Counted from the stretch's first letter, positions 45,106 to 54,368 are shown. The stretch: DNA of 64,000 nucleotides from Lachnospiraceae bacterium (GCA_028694115.1 JAQUUB010000011.1:46915-110914), one strand, 5' to 3'. Made by a program: numbers and translations. Notes: generated by a model not told the origin, from the letters alone.

Positions 45106-45482
45106 TAAGGGAACAAGTAAGGGTATCAGCACTAGGGAAAACATGGATTCTAGATTTGGATGGAACAATTGTAAAACATAATGGATATTTGATAGATGGA
45201 AAAGATTCCTTTTTAGATGGAGCAAAAATATTTTTGGATTCAATTCCTGAGACCGATATGATTATTTTTTTGACATCTAGAACAGATGCAGAAAAGGAAT
45301 TAACGGAGAAATTTTTGGAGGAAAACCAGATAAGATATTCGCAAATTATTTATCATGCACCATATGGAGAAAGAATTTTAATTAATGATAAAAAAGCATC
45401 TGGTTTAGTGACAGCGTTGTCATTTTCCCCTGATCGAAATAGAATATTGTCAGTCGATTTTGTCGTAGATGATACATTATAA
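45102..45482 (+). CDS. HAD-superfamily phosphatase (small, capsule-type)
   Basis: 126 aa. Asp-Leu-Asp-Gly-Thr-Ile near residue 19 is the HAD nucleophile motif; Leu-Thr-Ser-Arg near 58 is motif II; a Glu-Arg-Ile-Leu-Ile-Asn-Asp-Lys-Lys stretch supplies the late acidic motif. No cap domain, so it can act on bulky substrates. It overlaps the isomerase gene by 4 bases, so it probably removes a phosphate from a product of the same pathway. Confidence 0.78.
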   Translation: MIREQVRVSALGKTWILDLDGTIVKHNGYLIDGKDSFLDGAKIFLDSIPETDMIIFLTSRTDAEKELTEKFLEENQIRYSQIIYHAPYGERILINDKKASGLVTALSFSPDRNRILSVDFVVDDTL

Positions 45483-45519
45483 ATAAATTCTAGTAATTTT
45501 TAGAGTAGAGGAAAATGGC

Positions 45520-46779
45520 ATGCAAAAAAAACAATGGGACGAGATGCAATGCTCATTAAAAAAATTAATAGATGAAAAGATATTATATCAAAAAAATGTG
45601 ATTATATTTGGAAGCAATGAACCGGCTGAAAAAATAATGCATTTTTTAGATGCAAGTGGTTTTTCAATTGATTATTTTATAGATAATAACAGTAAGAAAC
45701 AGGGACAGATAATTAATGAAAAAGAGATTAGAAAGCCAGATGATATCGAATTGCTTTCAACTGAAAAAAAGAATCAACTAGTAGTTCTGATAGCATCTAA
45801 ATATTTTGAGGAAATGCAGATACAATTAGTACAAATGGGAATATTTGAACAGCAAATATATCAAGTAATAAATATGGACTCCGACAGAGATTATTCTCTA
45901 TCAGACCAAATGTTTGAAAGTAAATGTCAGCAAGTAATAAGAGGGCAGTTAATATATGATAGGCTTAACCTAAAAGAAAAGAGTTATCTCTTTATATGTC
46001 CATATAGTGCTTTGGGAGATGTGTATCTAGTCGGGATGTATTTAGAAATTTATTGCAACAGGAATAGAATAGAAGATTATCTATTAACTGTTGTTGGAGG
46101 AGCATGCAAAAAAGTTGGAATGCTTTTTGATATTGTTAAAATAGAGGTTTTAAGTCAAGCAGATAGTGATGATCTGATTGAATTCGTGAATTTTTCAGGG
46201 GTATCATCTCTTAATTGTAAAATTCTACATCAGAGATTTCCATATTTTGAGAAACTAGGTAATATGGGAAACTATAGGAAAATAAATTTTCACGATATCT
46301 ATAAATATGGAATTTTTAATCTTCCCAAAGAATGTAAAGCAAAAAAACCTAGCAAGAAATATCCAGAAAAAGAAATTGAAGAACTTTTTATAAAAAACAA
46401 TTTACCTAAAGGAAAAACAATAATTGTATCACCTTATGCAAATACTGTAACCAGTGTAGAAAATTGTTATTGGGAAGAAATTGTACAAGACTATACAAGG
46501 AGAGGATATCGTGTCTGCACGAATTCAATAGGTTCTGATGAACCAGCAATTGATGGAACGATTCCTTTGTGCATTCCTTTAATGGGAATGATTCAAGCGG
46601 TGGAATATGCAGGTACATTTATAGGATTACGAAGTGGTCTTTGTGATGTAATATCTACAGCGAAAGCAGAAAAAATAATAATTTATCCTCAAAGAATTTA
46701 TCAGCATGGAACAATACATGAATATTACAGTTTAAATGTTATGGGATTATGCTCGGATGCAAAGGAGATTATATTGTGA
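45520..46779 (+). CDS. Rossmann-module - GT9-like glycosyltransferase fusion
   Basis: 419 aa. Residues ~26-115 are a Rossmann-like module (Ile-Ile-Phe-Gly-Ser-Asn-Glu, then Tyr-Phe-Ile-Asp-Asn-Asn) shared with seven other island proteins. Residues ~150-419 look like a heptosyltransferase-type GT-B enzyme: Ala-Leu-Gly-Asp-Val-Tyr-Leu-Val-Gly, Ile-Ile-Val-Ser-Pro-Tyr-Ala-Asn and a late Gly-Leu-Arg-Ser-Gly-Leu-Cys-Asp. Assignment to GT9 is tentative. Ribosome site AGAGG before ATG 45520; overlaps the next gene by four bases (GTGA). Confidence 0.65.
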   Translation: MQKKQWDEMQCSLKKLIDEKILYQKNVIIFGSNEPAEKIMHFLDASGFSIDYFIDNNSKKQGQIINEKEIRKPDDIELLSTEKKNQLVVLIASKYFEEMQIQLVQMGIFEQQIYQVINMDSDRDYSLSDQMFESKCQQVIRGQLIYDRLNLKEKSYLFICPYSALGDVYLVGMYLEIYCNRNRIEDYLLTVVGGACKKVGMLFDIVKIEVLSQADSDDLIEFVNFSGVSSLNCKILHQRFPYFEKLGNMGNYRKINFHDIYKYGIFNLPKECKAKKPSKKYPEKEIEELFIKNNLPKGKTIIVSPYANTVTSVENCYWEEIVQDYTRRGYRVCTNSIGSDEPAIDGTIPLCIPLMGMIQAVEYAGTFIGLRSGLCDVISTAKAEKIIIYPQRIYQHGTIHEYYSLNVMGLCSDAKEIIL

Positions 46780-48161
46780 CTTCAAATATATTATTATCGA
46801 TCTGTATACCAACTTATAATAGAGCAGATACCCTGAAATTGGCACTTAAATCTATTGAAATTTCCATCAAGGGATATGAAACACAGGTTGAAATTTGTAT
46901 TTCTGATAATAATAGTGTGGATAATACAAAAGGTGTGGTGGAAGAATTCGCAACCAGAATTCCAATAAAGTATCACAGAATGAAAAATACAGTACCTGCG
47001 TTAATTAATTGGAATTATACCGTTAAAAGTATGTCAGATGGTAAATATGTTATTATGATAGGTGATGATGACATATTTGTTAATGAGGGTATTAAAAGAT
47101 TATTAGAACAACTCAGGAAATATCCTGATTATGATTATTTTTATCTGAATCATACCCATAGACAAATCGGAGAGCTTGAAAACATCGTTAACTATAAGCA
47201 CTGCAGGGAAGAAATTATGCAGGTTGAATGCGAATGTTACCGATTAGAAGACTGTCTTGTAGGTAAATGGGAAGAAATATTAAATTTTGATGGTAAGTAT
47301 CGTGATATTAATATGTTATATATAGGAAATCATGTCTTTAGACCGAAATTGTGGGAAATTGAAGAGTATGATTTTCAATATAAAGAGTATCCATTTCTTG
47401 AAGAAAATTTAGAATATTACTATAAGGTATTTAGCCCACAGGTAAAAATATTTGCAAAATCAATGATGGGAAAGAGTTGTAGATATGTAGGAAGTCCAAT
47501 TATTATACAAGGATTGGGGACCAATGATACAGTATTAGATAGTACAGGTGAAGTTTTACTAGTTACTTTCTTAGGAAGATGGGAAGAAGAATTTATGGAG
47601 AATGGTATGGATAAAAAGGAGTTTTTATCCTATCATCAATTTATACAAGAAGACATAATTAAGAGAATTGTGGATTTTTCGATTAACAGACCAGATTTAC
47701 TTGAGGAAAAACCCTTTATTCTTAATTACATTAAAAATCGATTATATGAGTTTAAATTTTGGAATAAACTCTTTTATAATATTTCTAGTATAGAGAATGA
47801 CTATTATTTAAATTCTGCAAAGAATGAATTGGATAAGAGGGTAAAAGAAGCCATAGAGCAATCAGTAGGCGATGTTGTACTTTGGGGGACGGGATTTGCG
47901 GCTAAAAATTATTTAAAAAATAATGGTAGTCTGCGTAATTCTATTAGTTATGTAGTTGATGGGAATATTCATAAACACGGTGAAATGTATAAAGAATTAA
48001 ATTTAATGATTCATGCACCTGACAGCTTAATTGGGAGAACAATTAAATTGTTAATAATAGGTTCCATTAAACATGAAGAAAGTATAAAGTCTTTTCTACG
48101 GGCTAATGAATTGACAAATATACAACTATTAGACAGTCGGGGATTAGAATATTCTAAGTAA
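46776..48161 (+). CDS. GT2 glycosyltransferase with C-terminal Rossmann module
   Basis: 461 aa. GT-A family 2 domain at 1-~260: Cys-Ile-Pro-Thr-Tyr-Asn-Arg-Ala near residue 8 and Gly-Asp-Asp-Asp (96-99) as the metal-binding motif. A Rossmann-like module follows at ~365-455 (Val-Val-Leu-Trp-Gly-Thr-Gly-Phe-Ala-Ala). GTG 46776 overlaps the previous stop and has AAGGAG at 46762-46767. Donor and acceptor sugars unknown. Confidence 0.85.
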   Translation: MTSNILLSICIPTYNRADTLKLALKSIEISIKGYETQVEICISDNNSVDNTKGVVEEFATRIPIKYHRMKNTVPALINWNYTVKSMSDGKYVIMIGDDDIFVNEGIKRLLEQLRKYPDYDYFYLNHTHRQIGELENIVNYKHCREEIMQVECECYRLEDCLVGKWEEILNFDGKYRDINMLYIGNHVFRPKLWEIEEYDFQYKEYPFLEENLEYYYKVFSPQVKIFAKSMMGKSCRYVGSPIIIQGLGTNDTVLDSTGEVLLVTFLGRWEEEFMENGMDKKEFLSYHQFIQEDIIKRIVDFSINRPDLLEEKPFILNYIKNRLYEFKFWNKLFYNISSIENDYYLNSAKNELDKRVKEAIEQSVGDVVLWGTGFAAKNYLKNNGSLRNSISYVVDGNIHKHGEMYKELNLMIHAPDSLIGRTIKLLIIGSIKHEESIKSFLRANELTNIQLLDSRGLEYSK

Positions 48162-48182
48162 TTATGGAATATCTGCCGATAA
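48155..48182 (+). promoter_or_regulatory. Possible internal sigma-28 promoter
   Basis: TAAG (48155-48158), 17-base spacer, CCGATAA (48176-48182), in one of the few real gaps of the island. The -10 equals that of flgM; the leader before GTG 48205 would be short. Confidence 0.4.
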
Positions 48183-48204
48183 TAATATAGGATGGAGTGA
48201 TTAC

Positions 48205-49050
48205 GTGGAGTTGACAGTAGGGATTGTTTTGTATAATTATAATGAGCAAATAGTGGAGCATTTAAAAATGCTTTGTGAATTGTTTCAGGATATTTATGTT
48301 TTCAATAATTCAGATAAAGAAATACCAGATAATTTAGAAGAAACTATAAAGAAATTAAAATTATCTTATCGAAGTGTAGGAAAAAATAAAGGGTTAGCCT
48401 TTGGCCTAAATAGTATTTGCATACGAGCAATCAATGATAAACATAAGTGGATTATGCTATTGGATCAAGATAGTCTTGTAAAAAAGGAATTAGTTAATAA
48501 GATGATTGAGTTTATTTACAAATATCAGTCTATTTATAAAATTGGATGTGTGGGTCCTGTCATTCAGGATCGGTACGGAAAAAAGGCAATACAAGATTCG
48601 CTTAAGAATAAGGATGTTATTATTACGAGTGGAATGATATTAAATTTAGATTGTTTTAAAGAAATAGGTTGGTTTGATAATAAGTTATTTGTAGATTTTG
48701 TAGATTATGATTACTGCTTACGCCTTAGAAGAGCTGGATATGACGTTTTGCAGAATGGAAATGCCGTTCTTTTTCATAATCAGTTAGATAATGGGCAGGT
48801 AATTCATGAATATCAAAGAAACAAATATTCTGCCATTAGACATTATTATAATACTAGAAATTATTTATTTTTAAAAAGAGAGTATTCGGAATACCAGAAT
48901 TATTTATTATTAGAAAGGGATATTTTCTGGAAAAGAATAATGGGAATGTTAAAATATGACCATTCGCGTATTGAAAAAATAGTAGCAATTTTATTGGGTT
49001 ATTTTGATTTTTATAGAAATAAATTTGGTAGATGTACATGGAACATATAA
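48205..49050 (+). CDS. GT2 glycosyltransferase (rhamnosyltransferase-like)
   Basis: 281 aa. Single GT-A domain: Val-Gly-Ile-Val-Leu-Tyr-Asn-Tyr-Asn at the start, Lys-Gly-Leu-Ala-Phe-Gly-Leu-Asn near 62 and Leu-Leu-Asp-Gln-Asp-Ser near 90 (the DxD-type site, here Asp-Gln-Asp), as in rhamnosyltransferases of the RfbF/WbbL kind. GTG 48205 with GGATGGAG before it. Confidence 0.85.
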   Translation: MELTVGIVLYNYNEQIVEHLKMLCELFQDIYVFNNSDKEIPDNLEETIKKLKLSYRSVGKNKGLAFGLNSICIRAINDKHKWIMLLDQDSLVKKELVNKMIEFIYKYQSIYKIGCVGPVIQDRYGKKAIQDSLKNKDVIITSGMILNLDCFKEIGWFDNKLFVDFVDYDYCLRLRRAGYDVLQNGNAVLFHNQLDNGQVIHEYQRNKYSAIRHYYNTRNYLFLKREYSEYQNYLLLERDIFWKRIMGMLKYDHSRIEKIVAILLGYFDFYRNKFGRCTWNI

Positions 49051-49088
49051 GATAGATAATACATGAAGAATAATTAAGGAGGAATTGT

Positions 49089-49565
49089 ATGAAAAAAGGA
49101 ACAGTGGCAATCCTGTCAACCATGGTAGGGGCAATCATAGGGGCAGCAACAACAGGAACAGTAACAGGGAAAATAATCGATAATAAAGCTGATAAGGTAG
49201 ATAAATTTAAAGGCTATTACAATATGCTAAATCAATGGTTACTTTTAAAACAAGAAGGGAAATCATTAGTAGATTATTTTGAAAGTAATAATTACAAAAC
49301 AATTGCAATCTATGGTATGGGTGAAATGGGAAATCGATTATATGATGAACTGAGAGATTCTAATATTGAAGTCAGATGTGGTATTGATAAGGAATCTTCA
49401 AGTGTATATTCTGAGCTTGAAGTTATAAGTATTGAAGACGAACTACCAGAGGTGGATGCAATTATAGTTTCTGCTGTTTTTGCATTTAATGAAATCAGTG
49501 AAAAGTTAGGAAATATTGTTGATTATCCAATTATTTCATTAGAAGATGTTGTGTATGTTGTTTAG
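49089..49565 (+). CDS. Membrane-tethered Rossmann-module protein
   Basis: 158 aa. One N-terminal membrane segment (~6-28) rich in Gly, Ala, Thr, then a short linker and a Rossmann-like module (~68-157; Ile-Ala-Ile-Tyr-Gly-Met-Gly-Glu-Met-Gly). No transferase domain. AAGGAGG before the start. It may anchor or sense a nucleotide-sugar complex at the membrane; function unknown. Confidence 0.7.
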   Translation: MKKGTVAILSTMVGAIIGAATTGTVTGKIIDNKADKVDKFKGYYNMLNQWLLLKQEGKSLVDYFESNNYKTIAIYGMGEMGNRLYDELRDSNIEVRCGIDKESSSVYSELEVISIEDELPEVDAIIVSAVFAFNEISEKLGNIVDYPIISLEDVVYVV

Positions 49566-49639
49566 TTGAGTAAAACATGTTCAACTACTGATTTATAATC
49601 ATGGTTAAGCATGACTAAAGCATGCGGATAGGTATAAGA

Positions 49640-50863
49640 ATGATAAAAAAAATAGCAATTTGGGGAACTGGAAAATCGGCATTGAAAGTATTCGATTTTA
49701 TAAAGAACTATAGTAGCTTATATAAAGTTGTAGCATTTATTGAGAATAATGTTTGTGCTCAAGGTGAGAAATTATTTGGATTACCAGTTGATTCATATGA
49801 AAAAATTCATGATAAAGTTGATTATGATGTAATTTTGATTGCATCTGTATTTTATGAAGAAATTTCAAAACAGATTGAAGCGACCTTTAATGATTCTTAT
49901 GTTAAAAGATGTGAAGATTTGGAAGGCGTGGGATATAGAGAAGCAATCATCGAAGTATCAGGCATTTGTAATGCAAAATGTGCATGGTGCATAACTGGAA
50001 AAGATAATAGAGCAGGAGTACAATTACCTAATATCAAGTATTTAAATTTAGAACAGTTTAAAAAAATATATAATAAATTAATAGAGCTAGGAGCTATTAA
50101 TAAAAATACGACATTGTCGTTATATAATTGGGGAGAACCATTGCTAAATCCTAATTTTGAGGAAATTGTCCTATTCTTAAATTCTAAAGAACAAAAATTT
50201 GCAATTAGTACTAATGCATCCGTATATAAAAAGTTAAATGATTCACAGATATTACAACACTTAGAAAAAATATACATTTCTATGCCTGGATTTAGTCAAG
50301 ATTCATATGATAAAATACATGGATTTAATTTTGAACAGATAAAAAGAAATATTGTTAATATTGTCAAAAACTATAGAAATTGTGGCTTTAGTGGTAAGGT
50401 TTATATCTCTTATCATATTTATCAATTCAGTATGGAAGAATATTTAGAGGCCAAAAAATTTGCAGAAAGCAATGATATAGAATTGAATCCTTATTTTGCA
50501 TATTTCAATGGAATAAGCATGGCGATAGATTATATGGAAAATAAAATGGAATATGAAATACTAAAACAGGCAGGAAAACAATTGATCCTTTCCTATGTCG
50601 ATGATTATCTAAAAAAGCGTCCTAGTAAATATATATGTCCACAATTATATCAGATCGTAATTGATACTGAAGGAAATCTCAATTTGTGCTGTGCAGCTGA
50701 CAAATATTCAAGTGAATATATTATTGGTAAGATAGAAAGTATTCAAGAACTTAGTGAATTAAAAATGATGAAAGAAAAAAGTATGAATTGTTTAACCTGT
50801 AAAAAATGTCAAGAGTATGCAATCGATTTCTGGGCAAATAATCCCAAGACTTATGTTAATTGA
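49640..50863 (+). CDS. Radical SAM/SPASM enzyme with N-terminal Rossmann module
   Basis: 407 aa. Rossmann-like module ~3-95 (Ile-Ala-Ile-Trp-Gly-Thr-Gly-Lys-Ser-Ala). Radical SAM core with Cys110-x3-Cys114-x2-Cys117 for the 4Fe-4S cluster. The C-terminal SPASM-like region has Cys-Pro, Leu-Cys-Cys-Ala and Cys-Leu-Thr-Cys-Lys-Lys-Cys for auxiliary clusters. ATG 49640 preferred to 49622 on ribosome-site spacing. In a glycan island it may carry out a radical sugar change (dehydration, epimerisation) or modify a peptide; which is not known. Confidence 0.85.
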   Translation: MIKKIAIWGTGKSALKVFDFIKNYSSLYKVVAFIENNVCAQGEKLFGLPVDSYEKIHDKVDYDVILIASVFYEEISKQIEATFNDSYVKRCEDLEGVGYREAIIEVSGICNAKCAWCITGKDNRAGVQLPNIKYLNLEQFKKIYNKLIELGAINKNTTLSLYNWGEPLLNPNFEEIVLFLNSKEQKFAISTNASVYKKLNDSQILQHLEKIYISMPGFSQDSYDKIHGFNFEQIKRNIVNIVKNYRNCGFSGKVYISYHIYQFSMEEYLEAKKFAESNDIELNPYFAYFNGISMAIDYMENKMEYEILKQAGKQLILSYVDDYLKKRPSKYICPQLYQIVIDTEGNLNLCCAADKYSSEYIIGKIESIQELSELKMMKEKSMNCLTCKKCQEYAIDFWANNPKTYVN

Positions 50864-50877
50864 AAGGTTAATCCAAC

Positions 50878-51747
50878 ATGATAATAGTTAAAATATGGGA
50901 AGGTCTGGGTAATCAGATGTTTCAATATGCTTTTGCAAGAACATTAAAAGAATTGGGTCAAGAAGTATATATTAGTTCTGATAAAATTGAGAATTCACTA
51001 ATACCAGTAAAAGTAAATAGAAAATATGCACTTAATGCATTTTGTATCTCAATACCTAATAAGAATTTAAAAAAGAGTTTCAAATGGAGATTCATTGAAA
51101 GAAGTAATTTGTTACAAAGATTAATATTTAAAGTGGCGCAAAAAAAAATATTTCCAATTCATGTTATTGAAGATATTAAATCTCCTTATCAATTTCATGC
51201 AGAGTTTCTGAATCCATATCGTAATACATGCTTTATTGGATTTTTTCAAAATTATAAATATTTTAATAAAATAAGAACAATTTTGATTTCAGAATTTTCT
51301 CTAAAACAAAAATATGATATCCCTAAGGAATTAGAAGAGATCTTACAAAATGAGCAAACTGTTGCAATTCATATTAGAAGAGGTGATTATGTTAAAAATC
51401 GCTTTGCAATAGATAATACACAATATTATCAAAAGGCTATGCAATATATTGAAAAAAACATACATCAACCAACATACATTATATTCTCAGATGATATTGA
51501 GTGGGTAAAAAAGAATCTGCAGTTATGTAATAAAAAAATCTATGTTGATAGGAGTATGAAGCTTAAAGAGTATGAAGAATTAAATCTCATGTCTAGATGT
51601 AAACATAATATTATTGCAAATAGTACCTTTAGCTGGTGGGGAGCATGGTTAAATCAGAATACTGATAAGATTGTTGTAGCACCACGAATCTGGTTGGGAA
51701 GTAAATCTAAAGGATTTATTGTTCCAGAAGAATGGCATTGCATATAA
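50878..51747 (+). CDS. GT11 alpha-1,2-fucosyltransferase
   Basis: 289 aa. N-terminal Gly-Leu-Gly-Asn-Gln-Met-Phe-Gln-Tyr-Ala, the GDP-fucose motif His165-x-Arg-Arg-Gly-Asp170, and Asn-Ser-Thr-Phe-Ser-Trp-Trp-Gly-Ala-Trp-Leu near 246 are characteristic of family GT11. It transfers fucose from GDP-fucose in alpha-1,2 linkage (H-antigen type when on galactose). No GDP-fucose synthesis genes lie in this window. Fifteen bases after the radical SAM gene. Confidence 0.9.
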   Translation: MIIVKIWEGLGNQMFQYAFARTLKELGQEVYISSDKIENSLIPVKVNRKYALNAFCISIPNKNLKKSFKWRFIERSNLLQRLIFKVAQKKIFPIHVIEDIKSPYQFHAEFLNPYRNTCFIGFFQNYKYFNKIRTILISEFSLKQKYDIPKELEEILQNEQTVAIHIRRGDYVKNRFAIDNTQYYQKAMQYIEKNIHQPTYIIFSDDIEWVKKNLQLCNKKIYVDRSMKLKEYEELNLMSRCKHNIIANSTFSWWGAWLNQNTDKIVVAPRIWLGSKSKGFIVPEEWHCI

Positions 51748-51770
51748 AAAGTAGTTAAGGAGATACAAAT

Positions 51771-52106
51771 TTGATTTATAGAAACTGTGCTATAATATTA
51801 CCTTGTCCCCAGAATGTTAGAACAATTATTTATCCTTCCGTACTAAAATTTATAGATTTTGAAAAGAAGTATGAAAATCAGATTTATTACTTTTCCTTAG
51901 ATTTAAAAGCATCAGAGCTGAGGTATGTATATGGAATTAATTCTGATATTGATAATGCAATAGAACATTACATTAAGAATACAAATGAAAAAAGTGAATT
52001 AAGATATAAATTAGAACTTCCGGTTATATTTAGCGAATATATAAAACTATATTCCAGATTATTTCACACAATTGAATTAAATAAAATAAACACGATTGGA
52101 GATTAA
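51771..52106 (+). CDS. Protein of unknown function in glycosylation island
   Basis: 111 aa from TTG 51771 (AAGGAG at 51757-51762). Mixed alpha/beta; starts Met-Ile-Tyr-Arg-Asn-Cys-Ala-Ile-Ile-Leu-Pro-Cys. No family recognised. It lies between the fucosyltransferase and a methyltransferase-like gene, separated from the latter by four bases; it could be a remnant of a larger transferase. Confidence 0.5.
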   Translation: MIYRNCAIILPCPQNVRTIIYPSVLKFIDFEKKYENQIYYFSLDLKASELRYVYGINSDIDNAIEHYIKNTNEKSELRYKLELPVIFSEYIKLYSRLFHTIELNKINTIGD

Positions 52107-52110
52107 TAAG

Positions 52111-53130
52111 ATGCAAAAAGAAAAAGTGATTATTTGGGGGACAGGTAGGGGCTATTACAAGAGAGCCGATATTCTGAAAAATAAATTTGATATTTTGGCA
52201 TTTACAGATAATGGTCAGAATAAAGAAATGGTTGAAGGGTATCCGTACATATGTCCAGACAAAATGGATACTTTTGAATTTCAGAAAATTATAGTATGTT
52301 CTATTAAGTACTTCAATACAATCAAATATCAGTTAATAATGGATTATCATATTGAAGAGGAAAAAATCATTTGCATTAAAGATATTACTGATTGTATTTT
52401 TACGAATTGGAATGAAGAAGAAAAAATCATCTTTGATTCCGTAAAAGAATATGAAAGTATAAATACAAACAAAGATTTAGCGATTAGTCATAAAGAAATG
52501 TGGCTGATATGCAACGAATATAATGCAGAAGCAGGTACAATTCCAGAACATTATTTCGTTCAAGATATTTGGGGGGCAAAAAAAATACATGAAAGAATGC
52601 CAAAACATCATTATGACATCGGATCCAGGGTAGACGGATTTCTTGGACATTTATTAGTATTTCTAGATGAGGTAAATTATATTGACATAAGACCGTTACC
52701 TGATAAAATAAATGGACTTAACTTTATCCAAGGAGATGCGACTAACCTAGAAAATTTTGAAAATGATAGTATTGAGTCACTTTCTTCTTTTCATGCTGTG
52801 GAACACTTTGGCTTAGGGAGATACGGAGATCCGATAGATCCAGAGGCTTGCTTTAAAGCAATGAATGCTTTTCAAAGAGTACTGAAACCAGGGGGATATC
52901 TCTATTTTGGAATTCCATTAGGGCCACAAAATAAAGTTATATTCAATGCCCAAAGATTTTTTAAACCAAGTACTATTATTGAACAATTTAGTAAATTGGA
53001 ATTATTAGATTTTGATATTATTAGAGGCAATGAATCAAACTATAGTAAAGTAAAAATAAAAGATATTGAAATAATAGAAAAAGGAATACCAGAGAATAGT
53101 TGTGGTTTATTTGTATTTCGTAAGAACTAA
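52111..53130 (+). CDS. Rossmann module - DUF268/SAM-methyltransferase-like fusion
   Basis: 339 aa from ATG 52111 (GGAG at 52098-52101). Module at ~5-95 (Val-Ile-Ile-Trp-Gly-Thr-Gly-Arg-Gly-Tyr). From ~150 on, a DUF268-like class I methyltransferase fold: His-Tyr-Asp-Ile-Gly-Ser-Arg-Val-Asp-Gly, Gly-Asp-Ala-Thr, His-Ala-Val-Glu-His-Phe-Gly-Leu-Gly-Arg-Tyr-Gly-Asp and Leu-Lys-Pro-Gly-Gly. It may methylate a sugar. Confidence 0.75.
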   Translation: MQKEKVIIWGTGRGYYKRADILKNKFDILAFTDNGQNKEMVEGYPYICPDKMDTFEFQKIIVCSIKYFNTIKYQLIMDYHIEEEKIICIKDITDCIFTNWNEEEKIIFDSVKEYESINTNKDLAISHKEMWLICNEYNAEAGTIPEHYFVQDIWGAKKIHERMPKHHYDIGSRVDGFLGHLLVFLDEVNYIDIRPLPDKINGLNFIQGDATNLENFENDSIESLSSFHAVEHFGLGRYGDPIDPEACFKAMNAFQRVLKPGGYLYFGIPLGPQNKVIFNAQRFFKPSTIIEQFSKLELLDFDIIRGNESNYSKVKIKDIEIIEKGIPENSCGLFVFRKN

Positions 53131-53145
53131 AGGAAGAGAGATACT

Positions 53146-54333
53146 ATGAGGCAGAAGAATACTACGAATGGGAACAAAAAACGGTTTTTAAACATTTTAT
53201 ATGTGCTGAATAGTGCTTCATTATATGGAGGAAATCAATCAATTCTAGATTTAATTGATGGATTGCAAATGCAAGGGTCTACATTTGGAGTATTTGTACT
53301 TCTTCCAGAGAGAGGACCGCTTATCCCATATTTGCGACAACGTGGTGTTAAGTGTTATATCTATCCATATATGCAAAATACAAGAGTAGTTAATAAGAGT
53401 ATAGTACCACAAGATATTTATGATTTTATGAGGAACATTAGGGATGTACTTAAAATACTGCCTTTAATTAATAATTTAAAAATAGATATTATTCATTCAA
53501 ATAGCTCGACAATAGATGCGGGAGCACTATTAAGTATTTTATCAGGCAAATCGCATATATGGCATTTTCGGGAATTTATGCAGGAAGATTTCGATAGGAT
53601 GTGGTCATTGCCTTTTCTTCAGAAATGGTATATGCGAAAATCAGATTGTATTGTATATATATCTAAGGCGGTACAAAATAAATATAGTGAAGAAATGGTA
53701 AAATACAGAATTATTTATGATGGTATTATAAAAGTAAAATCAAATGCCTTATTATTAGAAGTAAAACAAGAACATAAGGAAATCTACACGTTACTTTGCT
53801 GCGGACAGATTCTACTTGGAAAAGGTCAATTGGATGCTGTAAAGGCTGTCAATTACTTAAAGAAAGAAACATCTTTTAAAGTTCATTTAAAAATAGTTGG
53901 AAGTGGTTCGCCTTCTTATATTAATCAAATAAAGAAATATATTTCTTACAATCATTTGAGCGAGGAAGTTGAGATAATCCAGTTCCAAAACGATTTAAGT
54001 GATATGAGAAAACAATCTGATATTTCATTGACAACCTCTAGATGTGAAGGACTTGGCAGAGTTACGGTAGAAGCCATGTATGCAGGACTACTGACAATTG
54101 GAACAAAAAGCGGAGGCACTCTGGAGATCATAGAGGAAGGTGTAAACGGATACCTTTATTCTTCAGGAAATTATATAGAGTTATCAAAAAAAATTGAACA
54201 GGCTATTCAAGATATCGAGAGTGGAAAAAGCACACAGATAAAGAGTAATGCACGAGAATCTGTGATAAAACAATTTGAATATATTTCACAAGCAGAAAAA
54301 ATGAAAAAGCTATACTACAATATAATAAAATAG
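53146..54333 (+). CDS. GT4 glycosyltransferase
   Basis: 395 aa, GT-B fold. Leu-Tyr-Gly-Gly-Asn-Gln near residue 26 is the N-terminal loop; Gly-Lys-Gly-Gln-Leu-Asp-Ala-Val begins the donor domain at ~225; Glu301-Gly-Leu-Gly-Arg-Val-Thr-Val-Glu309 is the EX7E motif of retaining GT4 enzymes. Adds a sugar in alpha linkage; donor unknown. Confidence 0.9.
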   Translation: MRQKNTTNGNKKRFLNILYVLNSASLYGGNQSILDLIDGLQMQGSTFGVFVLLPERGPLIPYLRQRGVKCYIYPYMQNTRVVNKSIVPQDIYDFMRNIRDVLKILPLINNLKIDIIHSNSSTIDAGALLSILSGKSHIWHFREFMQEDFDRMWSLPFLQKWYMRKSDCIVYISKAVQNKYSEEMVKYRIIYDGIIKVKSNALLLEVKQEHKEIYTLLCCGQILLGKGQLDAVKAVNYLKKETSFKVHLKIVGSGSPSYINQIKKYISYNHLSEEVEIIQFQNDLSDMRKQSDISLTTSRCEGLGRVTVEAMYAGLLTIGTKSGGTLEIIEEGVNGYLYSSGNYIELSKKIEQAIQDIESGKSTQIKSNARESVIKQFEYISQAEKMKKLYYNIIK

Positions 54334-54368
54334 AATCGAAAGAGATGGATTTTGTGGGGAATGAAAGT

